A stretch of DNA of 64,000 nt from assembly GCA_041060555.1 (NCBI GenBank), contig JBEUDS010000001.1. One strand, written 5' to 3'. The translations under genes were made by a program, and so were the position numbers. The notes beneath the pieces were generated by a model that saw only the letters and a list, made by a program, of their open reading frames with translations, was not told where the DNA came from and did not search any database. Of the stretch, positions 1 through 8,759 are shown one piece after another (position 1 is the first letter of the stretch; each line of letters opens with the position of its first letter). Origin of the DNA: CAUJIW01 sp963205175. GTDB taxonomy: Bacteria > Pseudomonadota > Alphaproteobacteria > Sphingomonadales > Sphingomonadaceae.

Positions 1-623
1 GCCATGCCGGAGATCAGCCCGCCGCCGCCAATGGAGATGCACAGGCAGTCGAGATCGGGGACCGTTTCCAGCATCTCCATCGCCACGGTGCCCTGGCCAG
101 CGATCACCAGCGGGTCGTCGAACGGATGGATGAAGGTCAGGCCGCGCTCCTCGGCCAGCTTGTTGGCGTGCGCCGCCGCTTCCTCCAGCTTCTCGCCGTG
201 GAGAATGACGCTGGCGCCATGACCTTCCGTCTGCTGCACCTTCACGATCGGCGTGCTCCGGGGCATGACGATGGTGGCGGGGATGCCGAGACGGCTGGCG
301 TGGTAGGCGACGCCTTGGGCGTGGTTGCCCGCCGACATGGCAATGACACCGCGTCGGCGCTGATCGGCCGACAGGTTGTGCAACCGGTTGAGCGCGCCGC
401 GCTCCTTGAACGCGGCCGTGAACTGAAGGTTCTCGAACTTCAGGTAAACCTCGGCACCCACGATCTCGCTGAGTGTCCGGCTCTTGAGGCAGGGGGTCGT
501 GACAAGCGCATCGCCAATGATCGCCCGGGCGGCCGCGATGTCGCTGAAGGTCACCGGCAGGCCGGTATCCGGGCGATCATTGGCTGTGCGTGCGTCGCTG
601 AGCTCGGGCTGTGCCACGGTCAT
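1..623 (-). CDS. Threonine ammonia-lyase (threonine dehydratase), C-terminus cut off by window edge
   Basis: PLP enzyme that deaminates threonine (and often serine) to 2-oxobutyrate, feeding isoleucine synthesis or catabolism. Translating the minus strand from ATG at 623 gives 207 codons open to the window edge. The PLP lysine lies in AAFKERGA (K73), followed by SAGNHAQG, and the glycine-rich phosphate-binding loop SIGGGGLISG is at the truncated end. The N-terminal extension of about 25 residues before the conserved core is mildly unusual. The missing C-terminus is where an ACT regulatory domain would show whether this is a biosynthetic or catabolic type, so no symbol is assigned. It lies 86 bp downstream of the acylase gene on the same strand and could be co-transcribed with it. 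Confidence 0.9.
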   Translation of the reverse strand, partial: MTVAQPELSDARTANDRPDTGLPVTFSDIAAARAIIGDALVTTPCLKSRTLSEIVGAEVYLKFENLQFTAAFKERGALNRLHNLSADQRRRGVIAMSAGNHAQGVAYHASRLGIPATIVMPRSTPIVKVQQTEGHGASVILHGEKLEEAAAHANKLAEERGLTFIHPFDDPLVIAGQGTVAMEMLETVPDLDCLCISIGGGGLISGM

Positions 624-709
624 CTTCCCATCATCATCAAAGGGCACCGCTCTAGCCCAAAGCGGGGGGCGATGGAAACGGCAATCCGCTTGTCGGGCCA
701 GGGCGCGCC

Positions 710-3136
710 TTACTCCCGCACAGGCAGCAGCTCCAGCCGCCGGGGCCGGGCCTGCTCGATCGACGGGCGCTGGGTGGCGATGGTGATCGATCGCACATGC
801 GCCCAGTGATCCTCCATATCGCGATAGTGCGGCGACAACGGGTGGCCCGACTGGCCGGTGGGAATGATGTAGCGCGACGCATCCAGGTCCGCGAGGTCAT
901 AGATGGCCCGGTAGCTGGGGCCGACGCGCGCCTTGAAGTCAACACTGCCGCTGTAATCGAACAGCGCGACGTTGGGACTGTCGGGGCCGCCGCCGATCGC
1001 GGTCGACGAGGCAAACCACTTGCGCAACCAGCCCACCTCGGACATCGGACGATGCTGCTGGTCGGCACGCAGCGCTGCGATCCAGCGCCAGCGGTCCCAG
1101 TGTCGACCATGACGCTGGCCGAGGGCATCCATCGCCTGGGTGAGCGACTGTCGCGCGAGGTCGGCGCAGGACTCGGCGCGCGGCGTCAGGCGGATGTCGC
1201 ACCAGATCCTTCCGCTTGCCGGGTCCGCCAGCACGGACTTGATGAATTCGGGGCGCGGCTTCCAGCGCTCGGCGAAAAGCGGCCCCAGATCGTCGCGGTA
1301 GAGCAGGGCGGAGAAGGCCTGATTCCAGGCAGCCGCGATCAGCGGCTCCGGCCGGTCGGCGGTCATGGCGCCATCCCAGGCGCGCAGGGCCTGTAAGACG
1401 GGCCGCAGATCGTCCGGCACCTCGCCCAGCACCGAGAGAAGTGCCTGCACGCTGTCGTGCATGCCGCCATCCACCACATCGGCCTGAATGGCCCGGAAGC
1501 TTCCCATGTCGTGGCGCGGGGTCGCTTCCAGCAGTCGGGCGATGCGGTTGTAGCGGTAAGGCAGCTCCCAGTCGGCGGTCAGGTGATAGGGGTAGTCCGC
1601 GTCCACAACCTTCTGGTTGGCGGTGGTGATCCATCCGCTGGCCGGATTCGCGGTCATTGGCATCGCCTCGGGCGGAATCCAGCCGGTCCACTCGGACGCC
1701 GCGAGCCATCCCGGGGCTGGCAGCAGGCCGCGCGTCGGGTGGTCGGGGCCACGCACCGGCACCCTGCCCGGAGAGACATAGCCGATGTTGCCGTCCACGT
1801 CGGCGTAGACGATGTTCTGCTGGGGCGAGATGAAATCCCGCGCGGCGGTGACGAATCCCGGCCAGTCCCGTGCCGCCGCCATCAGCCGTCCCGCCCGGGC
1901 GGTGGTGTCGCCCGGTTGCAGCGCCACCCATTGCAGGCTCATCGCATAGCCATCCCCCAGCCTCTGCTTGAGCTCCGGCAGAACGTCCGAGATCACCGGG
2001 CCGTGCCGGCCGGTGCGCACGGTCAGCACCTTGTTGGCGCCACCCTTGATCCGGATGACCTCGACGCGCTGGGTGAAGGTCGCAGTGCCGGTGGGCGTGT
2101 CGTAGGTGCCCGCCTCGGGGTCGCGTACACGTTCGATGTAGAGGTCATGCACGTCGGGCGCGGTATTGGTGAATCCCCAGGCGAAGCGGTCGTTGCGGCC
2201 GAGCACCACGAACGGCACGCCGGGCATCGTGGCACCCACCACATTATGGCCGGCGACGTTGAGGTGGGCGAGGTACCAGATGGAGGGGGTCGTCAGTGCC
2301 AGGTGCGGGTCGTTGGCCAGCATCGGCTTGCCGGAGGCCGTCCGGCTGCCGGCCACCACCCAGTTGTTCGAGCCGCCGCCAGTGGCCTCCGGTCCCAATG
2401 GCGTTGCGCCATCGGCCGCCGCCGACGGCGCCGACGCACCCAGCACGGCCTCGGGCAATTCGGCATAGAGCGCCGGGATGCGGGAGAAGTCGTGGGCCGG
2501 TTCGCCGGGGTAGGCGGGGTAGAATTGCGCCACCTGTTCGGGGGTCAGGCGGGAGAGCAGCAGGAACCGGCCGAGTTCCACCCGCCAGTTGTACCCCATG
2601 TCGAGCGCCATCAGCTTCAGCCACACCAGCGTGTCGGCGGGCTGCCAGGGCTCCGGCTTGGTGCCGAGGATGAGAAACTCGGGCGGCAGCGATGTCCGGC
2701 GGGTCTCAAGAAAGGCGTTCACACCGCCCGCGTAGGCCTCAAGCATCTGGCGGGTCTCGGGGTCCAGCGCCGCCACGTCCTGGCGTGCGCGGTGATAGAG
2801 CCCCAGCGTGCGCATGAAACGATCGGTGTCGAGCACTTCCCGGCCGAACAACTCGGCGAGTCTGCCCTGGCCGATACGGCGGTTCATCTCCATCTGCCAC
2901 AGCCGATCCTGGGCGTGCGCGTATCCCAGCGCCCGGTAGGCGTCCGCAGGCGTGGCGGCGAAGATGTGGGGAATGCCATGGCGGTCGCGCAGCACTTCCA
3001 CCTTGGCCTTCAGGCCAGCGATCGTCTGATGTCCCTCGGTGCGGGGAAGGCTGTCTCGTGCGGTGTAGTAGGCCCCACCGGCGGCCAGACCCGCCAGCAC
3101 CAGAACGAACAGCAGCACCCACAGCAATCGCCGCAT
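710..3136 (-). CDS. Penicillin acylase family protein (Ntn hydrolase)
   Basis: Predicted amidase of the penicillin/acylhomoserine-lactone acylase family (peptidase family S45), made as one chain and self-cleaved into alpha and beta subunits. With ATG 3136 the product is 808 aa, the family's usual size. The first 25 residues are a membrane segment or signal peptide (MRRLLWVLLFVLV). The autoproteolysis and nucleophile site is GGGSNNWV with Ser256 as the expected new N-terminus of the beta chain. A 31-codon upstream extension in the same frame is possible but would bury the signal peptide. The protein is expected in the periplasm. The substrate cannot be read from sequence: beta-lactams, acyl-homoserine lactones and other N-acyl amides all fit. 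It is divergent from the amidohydrolase at 3238, with about 100 bp between them. Confidence 0.88.
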   Translation of the reverse strand: MRRLLWVLLFVLVLAGLAAGGAYYTARDSLPRTEGHQTIAGLKAKVEVLRDRHGIPHIFAATPADAYRALGYAHAQDRLWQMEMNRRIGQGRLAELFGREVLDTDRFMRTLGLYHRARQDVAALDPETRQMLEAYAGGVNAFLETRRTSLPPEFLILGTKPEPWQPADTLVWLKLMALDMGYNWRVELGRFLLLSRLTPEQVAQFYPAYPGEPAHDFSRIPALYAELPEAVLGASAPSAAADGATPLGPEATGGGSNNWVVAGSRTASGKPMLANDPHLALTTPSIWYLAHLNVAGHNVVGATMPGVPFVVLGRNDRFAWGFTNTAPDVHDLYIERVRDPEAGTYDTPTGTATFTQRVEVIRIKGGANKVLTVRTGRHGPVISDVLPELKQRLGDGYAMSLQWVALQPGDTTARAGRLMAAARDWPGFVTAARDFISPQQNIVYADVDGNIGYVSPGRVPVRGPDHPTRGLLPAPGWLAASEWTGWIPPEAMPMTANPASGWITTANQKVVDADYPYHLTADWELPYRYNRIARLLEATPRHDMGSFRAIQADVVDGGMHDSVQALLSVLGEVPDDLRPVLQALRAWDGAMTADRPEPLIAAAWNQAFSALLYRDDLGPLFAERWKPRPEFIKSVLADPASGRIWCDIRLTPRAESCADLARQSLTQAMDALGQRHGRHWDRWRWIAALRADQQHRPMSEVGWLRKWFASSTAIGGGPDSPNVALFDYSGSVDFKARVGPSYRAIYDLADLDASRYIIPTGQSGHPLSPHYRDMEDHWAHVRSITIATQRPSIEQARPRRLELLPVRE

Positions 3137-3237
3137 ACCCACCCCCAATCCGCGGGCAGCCGGTTTCCGGTCTCGCCCCTCCGTCGCGCGCCATGCTAAG
3201 ACCGCAACGGCGTCTTGGCGAGAGGACATGTGACATT

Positions 3238-4959
3238 ATGCGCATCTATCAGGCTGTTGGCGCACGGGGGCGGCGCGTGATGCCGGCAAGGCGGTTGGGC
3301 GGCTTGCTGCTGACGGTGGGTCTCGCGGCCCTGCTGGCGGCGCCGGCGTTGGCCGCGACCCTGATCGATAACGTGCAGGGCTACACCTTCGATCAACTTG
3401 GCCGGCTGCAGCGCTTCGAGGCGCTGCTGGTGGATGACGACGGGCGGGTGGCGGCCACCGGCAGCCTCAAGACGATGGGCGATCGTGCAACAACGGCCAT
3501 CCGCATCGACGGCGGCGGCGCGACGCTGCTGCCGGGACTGATCGACGCCCACGGTCATGTGATGGGCCTGGGTTTCCAGGCGCTGGAGGTCAATCTCGCC
3601 GACACCACGTCGCTCGACAACGCGCTGGCCCGCCTCAAGGCCTATGCCGAGGCCCACCCCGACCTGCCATGGATCCGCGGGCGCGGCTGGAACCAGGTGC
3701 GGTGGGGGCTGGAGCGCTTTCCCACCGCCGCCGAACTGGATGCGGTGATCGCCGACCGCCCGGTGTGGCTGGAACGGGTGGATGGTCATGCCGGCTGGGC
3801 CAACAGCGCCGCGCTGAGCAAGGCGGGGGTCAAGGCCGCCACCGTTGATCCGGCAGGCGGGCGCATCGAGCGCGATGCCGATGGCGCGCCGTCGGGTGTG
3901 CTGGTGGATGCGGCGATGGATCTGGTGAACAAGGTGGTGCCGGCGCCGACACCCGAGCAGCGCGCGGCGGCGCTGACGGCGGCACTGGCCGAGCTGGCCT
4001 CGGTCGGCCTGACCTCGGTGCATGATGCCGGCATCGATGCCGAAACCTGGGCGCTGTATCGCAAGTTCGGCGACGAGGGGAGGCTGACCGTGCGCATCGG
4101 CGCCATGATCGGCGGCATGGGGCGAGACTTTGATGTGCTGGCCAGGAAGGGGCCGGTGGCCTCGCTTTATGACGACCGGCTGTCGCTGCGCGCGGTCAAG
4201 CTCTATGCCGATGGCGCGCTGGGGTCGCGCGGCGCGGCGCTGACAGAGCCCTACGCCGACGACCCGCCCAACAAGGGGCTGCTGTTCAACACCGATGCCC
4301 GGCTGGCCAACTGGATGTCGCGCGCCATCGGCGCGGGTTTCCAGGTCAATGTCCATGCCATCGGGGACGCCGCCAACGCCCAGGTGATCGACAGCTTCGC
4401 CTCGATCCTCAAATACACCGGTAACGGCCTGCGCCATCGCATCGAACATGCCCAGGTGATGACACCGGCGGACATCGAGCGGGCCGCCAACCTTGGGCTG
4501 ATCTTCTCCATGCAGCCGACCCACGCCACGTCCGACCGGGTGATGGCCGAGGCCCGCCTCGACCCCGAACGGCTGGCCGGCGCCTATGCCTGGCGCACGG
4601 TGCTGGCGCACGGCGGCCGGCTGGCGTTTGGCTCCGACTTCCCGGTGGAGCCGGCCAACCCCTTCTTCGGCCTGCATGCCGCCGTCACCCGGCAGGGGCA
4701 CGACGGCGAACCCGAAGGCGGCTGGATGCCGGCGCAGAAACTTACCGTCGAGGAGGCCCTGCGCGCGTTCACCCTGGATGCGGCCTACGCCGGCTTCCAG
4801 GAGGGGCAGGTCGGCAGTCTGGTGCCTGGCAAGTGGGCGGATTTCATTCTGGTCGACCAGGACATTTTCAAGGTGGCGCCGGAGACGTTGTGGCAGACCA
4901 AGGTGCTGCAGACCTGGGTCGCCGGGACGCGGGTGTTCATGCGGGAGGGGCAACAGTGA
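3238..4959 (+). CDS. Exported amidohydrolase (Amidohydro_3 / YtcJ-like)
   Basis: Metal-dependent hydrolase of the amidohydrolase superfamily; the natural substrate in this subfamily is mostly unknown. The HxH metal motif appears in DAHGHVMG, later ligands in HRIEHAQ and the catalytic aspartate in GSDFPVEP. A C-terminal beta-sandwich segment follows (LVPGKWADFILVD), as expected for the family. The start at 3238 is chosen for an AGAGGA ribosome site at 3221; an internal ATG at 3280 would give a cleaner signal peptide (MPARRLGGLLLTVG...APALA) and is a serious alternative. Either way the protein is exported. The stop overlaps or abuts the start of the M20 peptidase, so the pair is probably translated as an operon for breakdown of an external amide or peptide-like compound. 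Confidence 0.85.
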   Translation: MRIYQAVGARGRRVMPARRLGGLLLTVGLAALLAAPALAATLIDNVQGYTFDQLGRLQRFEALLVDDDGRVAATGSLKTMGDRATTAIRIDGGGATLLPGLIDAHGHVMGLGFQALEVNLADTTSLDNALARLKAYAEAHPDLPWIRGRGWNQVRWGLERFPTAAELDAVIADRPVWLERVDGHAGWANSAALSKAGVKAATVDPAGGRIERDADGAPSGVLVDAAMDLVNKVVPAPTPEQRAAALTAALAELASVGLTSVHDAGIDAETWALYRKFGDEGRLTVRIGAMIGGMGRDFDVLARKGPVASLYDDRLSLRAVKLYADGALGSRGAALTEPYADDPPNKGLLFNTDARLANWMSRAIGAGFQVNVHAIGDAANAQVIDSFASILKYTGNGLRHRIEHAQVMTPADIERAANLGLIFSMQPTHATSDRVMAEARLDPERLAGAYAWRTVLAHGGRLAFGSDFPVEPANPFFGLHAAVTRQGHDGEPEGGWMPAQKLTVEEALRAFTLDAAYAGFQEGQVGSLVPGKWADFILVDQDIFKVAPETLWQTKVLQTWVAGTRVFMREGQQ

Positions 4960-4970
4960 CGGGGGAGCGG

Positions 4971-6317
4971 ATGATGCGGGCGGGTCGGTGCAGGACAGGT
5001 TGGCGCCGGGCGGCGGGGGCCGCACTGCTGACGCTGGGCGTGGCGGCGACCGGGCCGGCGCAGGCCGGTGGGTTGAGCGCGCGGGAGCAGACGATGGTGC
5101 GCACGGTGGAGGCCGGCCGCGAGCGGGCGATCAGTCTGCTGGAACAGCTGGTCAACGTCAACAGCGGCACCATGAACCTCGCCGGCGTGACTCAGGTCGG
5201 CGCCATGATGCGCGCCGAGCTGGAACCGCTGGGGTTCACGGTGCGCTGGGTGCCGATGGCCGGGACCGGGCGCGCCGGACACCTGATCGCCACCCGCAAG
5301 GGGCGGGCCGACACGAAGCGGCTGCTGCTGATCGGTCATCTTGATACTGTGTTCGAACCGGACAGTCCGTTCCAGACCTTCGTGCGGCGTGGCGACATCG
5401 CCGAGGGGCCGGGCGTCAACGACATGAAGGGTGGGCTGGTCATCATGGTCGAGGCGCTGCGGGCGATGCAGGCGGCCGGCACCCTGAAGGACGCCAACAT
5501 CACCATCGTGCTGACCGGCGACGAGGAGCGGGTAGGCAATCCCCAGGCCGAGGCGCGCGCCGACCTCGTCGCCGCCGCCAAGGCCAGCGACATCGCGCTG
5601 GAGTTCGAGGGACTTGCGCGGGAGAACGGCCGGGACATGGGCTCGATCGCCCGGCGCTCCAGCACCACCTGGCGGCTGGTGACCACCGGCAAGTCCGGCC
5701 ATTCATCGGGCATCTTCAGTGCCACCACGGGAGATGGCGCCATCTACGAGATGGCCCGCATTCTGGCGGCTTTCCGCAGTGAGCTGCCGGAACCCAACCT
5801 GACCTTCAACGTCGGCCTGCTGGTGGGCGGCGCGCGCGCCAGCCTGAGCGCCGACGACACCGGCGGCACGGCCGCCGGCAAGCCCAATATCATCCCCGCA
5901 CAGGCGGAAGCGCGCGGCGACATCCGCACGCTCGACGACGGCCAGACGGCGCGGGTGCAGGCCAGGATGCGGGCGATCGTCGCCCGCCATCTGCCGGGCA
6001 CCGGCGCCGAGATTGATTTCTACGAAGGCTATCCGGCGATGGCGCCGACCGCCGGCAACCGGGCGCTGCTCGACCGGCTGAACGGGGTCAACCGCGACCT
6101 CGGGCTGCCGGAGATGCCGGCGCTCGATCCGCTCAAGCGCGGCGCCGGCGACATCTCGTTCGTCGCGGCCTATGTCGACGGGCTGGTGGGCACCGGTGCT
6201 GCCGGCGAGGGGGCGCATGCGCCCGGCGAGACGGTGGAGCTCGCCAGCCTCGACCGGCAGGCCAAGCGGGCGGCGATCCTGATGAGCCGGCTGGCGGCCG
6301 AGAAGCGGGCGCGATAG
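4971..6317 (+). CDS. M20 family metallopeptidase (glutamate carboxypeptidase-like), exported
   Basis: Two-zinc exopeptidase or deacylase of family M20, close in layout to glutamate carboxypeptidase CPG2. The motif order is complete: HLDTVF (first metal His and catalytic-support Asp), GVNDMKGG (bridging Asp), GDEE (general-base Glu), EFEG (metal acidic residue) and GEGAHAPGE (final metal His). The dimerisation domain with SGHSSG lies between. The N-terminus carries a basic-hydrophobic signal peptide ending near GPAQA. Start choice is uncertain: ATG 4971/4974 has GGGGGAG just upstream, while GTG 4956 overlaps the preceding stop as GTGA and has GGAGG at good spacing. It forms a two-gene operon with the upstream amidohydrolase. 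Confidence 0.87.
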   Translation: MMRAGRCRTGWRRAAGAALLTLGVAATGPAQAGGLSAREQTMVRTVEAGRERAISLLEQLVNVNSGTMNLAGVTQVGAMMRAELEPLGFTVRWVPMAGTGRAGHLIATRKGRADTKRLLLIGHLDTVFEPDSPFQTFVRRGDIAEGPGVNDMKGGLVIMVEALRAMQAAGTLKDANITIVLTGDEERVGNPQAEARADLVAAAKASDIALEFEGLARENGRDMGSIARRSSTTWRLVTTGKSGHSSGIFSATTGDGAIYEMARILAAFRSELPEPNLTFNVGLLVGGARASLSADDTGGTAAGKPNIIPAQAEARGDIRTLDDGQTARVQARMRAIVARHLPGTGAEIDFYEGYPAMAPTAGNRALLDRLNGVNRDLGLPEMPALDPLKRGAGDISFVAAYVDGLVGTGAAGEGAHAPGETVELASLDRQAKRAAILMSRLAAEKRAR

Positions 6318-6335
6318 CCGGCCCCGGCCTTTCGG

Positions 6336-7343
6336 TCAGGCGTTGAGCAGCCGCGCGACATCGCGGGCGAAATAGGTCAGCACGCCATCGGCGCCGGCGC
6401 GCTTGAAGGCCAGCAGGCTTTCCAGCATGGCGGCGCGGCCATCGAGCCAGCCGTTGCCGGCGGCGGCCTGGATCATCGCGTACTCGCCCGACACCTGATA
6501 GGCGAAGGTCGGCACCCCGAAGGTGGTTTTCACACGCTGGATGATGTCGAGATAGGGCATGCCGGGCTTGACCATCACCGTGTCGGCGCCCTCGGCAAGG
6601 TCGATCGCCACTTCCCGCAGTGCCTCGTCACTGTTGGCCGGGTCCATCTGGTAGGTCTTCTTGTCACCCTTGAGCAGCCCGCCCGAGCCCACCGCGTCGC
6701 GGAACGGGCCATAGAAGGCCGAGGCGTATTTGGCGGCGTAGGACATGATCTGCACGTTGGTGAAGCCCTCGGCCTCCAGCGCCGTGCGGATGGTGCCGAT
6801 GCGGCCGTCCATCATGTCGGAGGGGGCGACGATGTCGGCGCCGGCGCGCGCCTGGTTCAGCGCCTGGCCCACCAGCACCTCCACCGTTGCGTCGTTCATC
6901 ACATAGCGCTCCGGCGACAGCAGGCCGTCGTGGCCGTGGGCGGTGTAGGGGTCGAGCGCGACGTCGGTGAGGATGCCGATGTCGGGCACCGCGTCCTTGA
7001 TCGCCCGGGTCGCCCGGCACATCAGATTGTCGGGATTGAGCGCCTCGGCGCCGTCGTCGGAGCGGCGCTCGCGCGGCGTGTTGGGGAACAGCGCCAGACA
7101 GGGGATGCCAAGGCTGGCCGCTTCGCGGGCCGCCTCGACGCACAGGTCGACCGACAGCCGCTCGACGCCCGGCATTGATCCCACCGCCTCGCGGGCCTGG
7201 TCGCCCTCGATGATGAACAGCGGCCAGATCAGGTCGGCCGGGGTCAGCAGGTGCTCGGCGACCATGGCGCGCGACCAGGGGGTGGCGCGCACCCGGCGCG
7301 GGCGGGCAAGCGGGAAGGGGGCAAGCGGGAAGCTGGTGGGCAC
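6336..7343 (-). CDS. hemB: Delta-aminolevulinic acid dehydratase (porphobilinogen synthase)
   Basis: Condenses two 5-aminolevulinate molecules to porphobilinogen, the second common step of haem synthesis, in the cytoplasm. From GTG 7343, preceded by AAGGA, the protein is 335 aa, the normal length; longer in-frame starts would add 34 unconserved residues. The two active-site lysines are in SYAAKYASAF (K205) and MVKPGMPY (K259). The metal region reads DVALDPYTAHGHD, with Ala129, Asp131 and Asp139 where zinc enzymes have three cysteines, so this is the magnesium/zinc-independent type typical of alphaproteobacteria. It is divergent from murI. hemA, which makes its substrate, is about 2.6 kb away and separately transcribed. 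Confidence 0.96.
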   Translation of the reverse strand: MPTSFPLAPFPLARPRRVRATPWSRAMVAEHLLTPADLIWPLFIIEGDQAREAVGSMPGVERLSVDLCVEAAREAASLGIPCLALFPNTPRERRSDDGAEALNPDNLMCRATRAIKDAVPDIGILTDVALDPYTAHGHDGLLSPERYVMNDATVEVLVGQALNQARAGADIVAPSDMMDGRIGTIRTALEAEGFTNVQIMSYAAKYASAFYGPFRDAVGSGGLLKGDKKTYQMDPANSDEALREVAIDLAEGADTVMVKPGMPYLDIIQRVKTTFGVPTFAYQVSGEYAMIQAAAGNGWLDGRAAMLESLLAFKRAGADGVLTYFARDVARLLNA

Positions 7344-7365
7344 GGGGCCGGATCCTTGATTGAGG

Positions 7366-7393
7366 TTGAGGTCGCGGCAGGACCTGCTAGACA
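7366..7393 (+). promoter_or_regulatory. Putative sigma-70-type promoter of murI
   Basis: TTGAGG at 7366-7371 and TAGACA at 7388-7393 are separated by 16 bp, with TGC directly before the -10. The expected transcript start near 7400 lies about 30 nt before the GTG chosen for murI and excludes the upstream in-frame TTG. Assigned by eye only. Confidence 0.4.
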
Positions 7394-7428
7394 CCGCCCA
7401 TCTACAACCAAGCGGGCGTCGGGTCCAC

Positions 7429-8226
7429 GTGTCGCGCAGTCGCAAGCCCCTGTTGGTGTTCGATTCCGGTGTCGGCGGCCTGTCGGTGCTGGCGGAAATC
7501 CGCGCACTGCTGCCGACCGCGCCGATCGTCTATTGCGCCGACAACGCCGGCTTTCCCTATGGCGCCAAATCGGAAGCCGAGCTGGCGGCCCGGGTGCCGG
7601 CGCTGCTCGGCCGGCTGGTGGAACGCTACGACCCGCTGCTGGTGGTGATTGCCTGCAACACCGCCAGCACCATCGCGCTCGGCCATGTGCGGGCCGCACT
7701 CGATCTGCCGGTGGTCGGCACGGTGCCGGCGATCAAGCCGGCGGCCCTGGCCAGCAAGACGCGGGTGATCGGCGTGCTCGGCACCCCGGCGACGGTGCGG
7801 CAGGCCTATGTCGACAATCTGGTCGCCGAGTTCGCCGCCGACTGCACCGTGCTGCGCCATGGCTCGGTGGAACTGGTGGTGCTGGCCGAACAGAAGCTGC
7901 GCGGCCAGCCAACCGCGCCCGAGGCCTACCGGGCGGTGCTCGATGGCCTGTTCGGCCAGCCCGGCGGCGACCGGCTGGATACGGTGGTGCTGGCCTGCAC
8001 CCATTTCCCGCTGGTGCGCGAGGAACTGACGGCGGTCGCACCCCACCCGGTGCAGTGGATCGACAGCGGCGCCGGCATCGCCCGCCGCGCGGCTCATCTG
8101 AGCGCCGGCCATGTCTGGCAGGATGCGCCGCAAGGGCTGGCGGTGTTCACCCGCCACGACGACAGCCTGGTGGCGCTGCGCCCTGCATTGCTGCACTACG
8201 GATTGGCGCAGATGGAGATTTTGTAG
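7429..8226 (+). CDS. murI: Glutamate racemase
   Basis: Interconverts L- and D-glutamate to supply D-Glu for peptidoglycan; cofactor-independent and cytoplasmic. The protein is 265 aa from GTG 7429, the family's size. The two catalytic cysteines are seen in IACNTAST (C76) and LACTHFPL (C190), with the substrate-binding FDSGVGGLSV at residues 11-20. An upstream in-frame TTG at 7360 is rejected because the likely promoter lies inside that extension and the added residues are unconserved. It starts 85 bp from the divergent hemB. The next gene begins 70 bp downstream with its own strong ribosome site. Confidence 0.95.
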   Translation: MSRSRKPLLVFDSGVGGLSVLAEIRALLPTAPIVYCADNAGFPYGAKSEAELAARVPALLGRLVERYDPLLVVIACNTASTIALGHVRAALDLPVVGTVPAIKPAALASKTRVIGVLGTPATVRQAYVDNLVAEFAADCTVLRHGSVELVVLAEQKLRGQPTAPEAYRAVLDGLFGQPGGDRLDTVVLACTHFPLVREELTAVAPHPVQWIDSGAGIARRAAHLSAGHVWQDAPQGLAVFTRHDDSLVALRPALLHYGLAQMEIL

Positions 8227-8296
8227 CGCCACCGCCTGCACCATAAGGCAGGGCGCGCGATAACAGGAACAGGCATCCGGGGGAGGAACGAGCCAC

Positions 8297-8749
8297 GTGG
8301 TCTTGAACAAGCAGGAAATGATCGAGCGCCTGAACCGGCGGCTGCCGCCCACCGGCGCGCTGCTGGGCATGCAGGTGCTCGACCTCGATCAGGATGAAGG
8401 CACCATCCGCATCAGCTACGAGGCGAAGGCCGAGTTCTGCAACCCGATGGGCAATGTCCAGGGCGGTTTCGTCGCCGCCATGCTCGACGATGCCGCCGCG
8501 CTGGCGGTCATCGTCAAGTCACGCGCCCGCATCAGCATTCCGACGCTGGAGTTCAAGGTGAGCTTTCTGGCGCCGGCGCGCATGGGCGTGCTGTTCGCCG
8601 AGGGGTGCTGCCTGCGGCTGGGGCGTACCATCGCCTTCATGGAATCCACCCTGCTGGATGCCGGCGGCAAGAAGCTGGCGGTGATGACCGCCACCGGCAT
8701 GCCGGTCGCCGCACCGGAAAACCCGACATTTGTAACACGTGAACAGTGA
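8297..8749 (+). CDS. PaaI-type hotdog thioesterase
   Basis: Predicted acyl-CoA thioesterase of the single-hotdog PaaI/4HBT class, 150 aa, a typical length. The central helix motif NVQGGFVAAMLDDA at about residues 52-65 is the family hallmark, followed by the hotdog strand region TLEFKVSFLAPA. Start GTG 8297 has a strong GGGGGAGGA ribosome site at 8279. The stop is 10 bp before the crotonase-family gene, so the two are probably co-transcribed; a role in CoA-ester turnover during amino-acid or fatty-acid degradation fits, but the exact acyl-CoA is not readable. Confidence 0.85.
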   Translation: MVLNKQEMIERLNRRLPPTGALLGMQVLDLDQDEGTIRISYEAKAEFCNPMGNVQGGFVAAMLDDAAALAVIVKSRARISIPTLEFKVSFLAPARMGVLFAEGCCLRLGRTIAFMESTLLDAGGKKLAVMTATGMPVAAPENPTFVTREQ

Positions 8750-8759
8750 AGCGAGAGCC

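Noticed and set aside
1457..3199. 580-codon open frame on the plus strand across the acylase gene
   Set aside because: It is antisense to a protein with clear Ntn-hydrolase motifs; the translation is rich in Arg, Gly, His and Gln with no domain, as expected for a shadow frame in GC-rich DNA.
7360..7428. Upstream TTG start for murI
   Set aside because: The extension covers the likely murI promoter and adds residues without family similarity.
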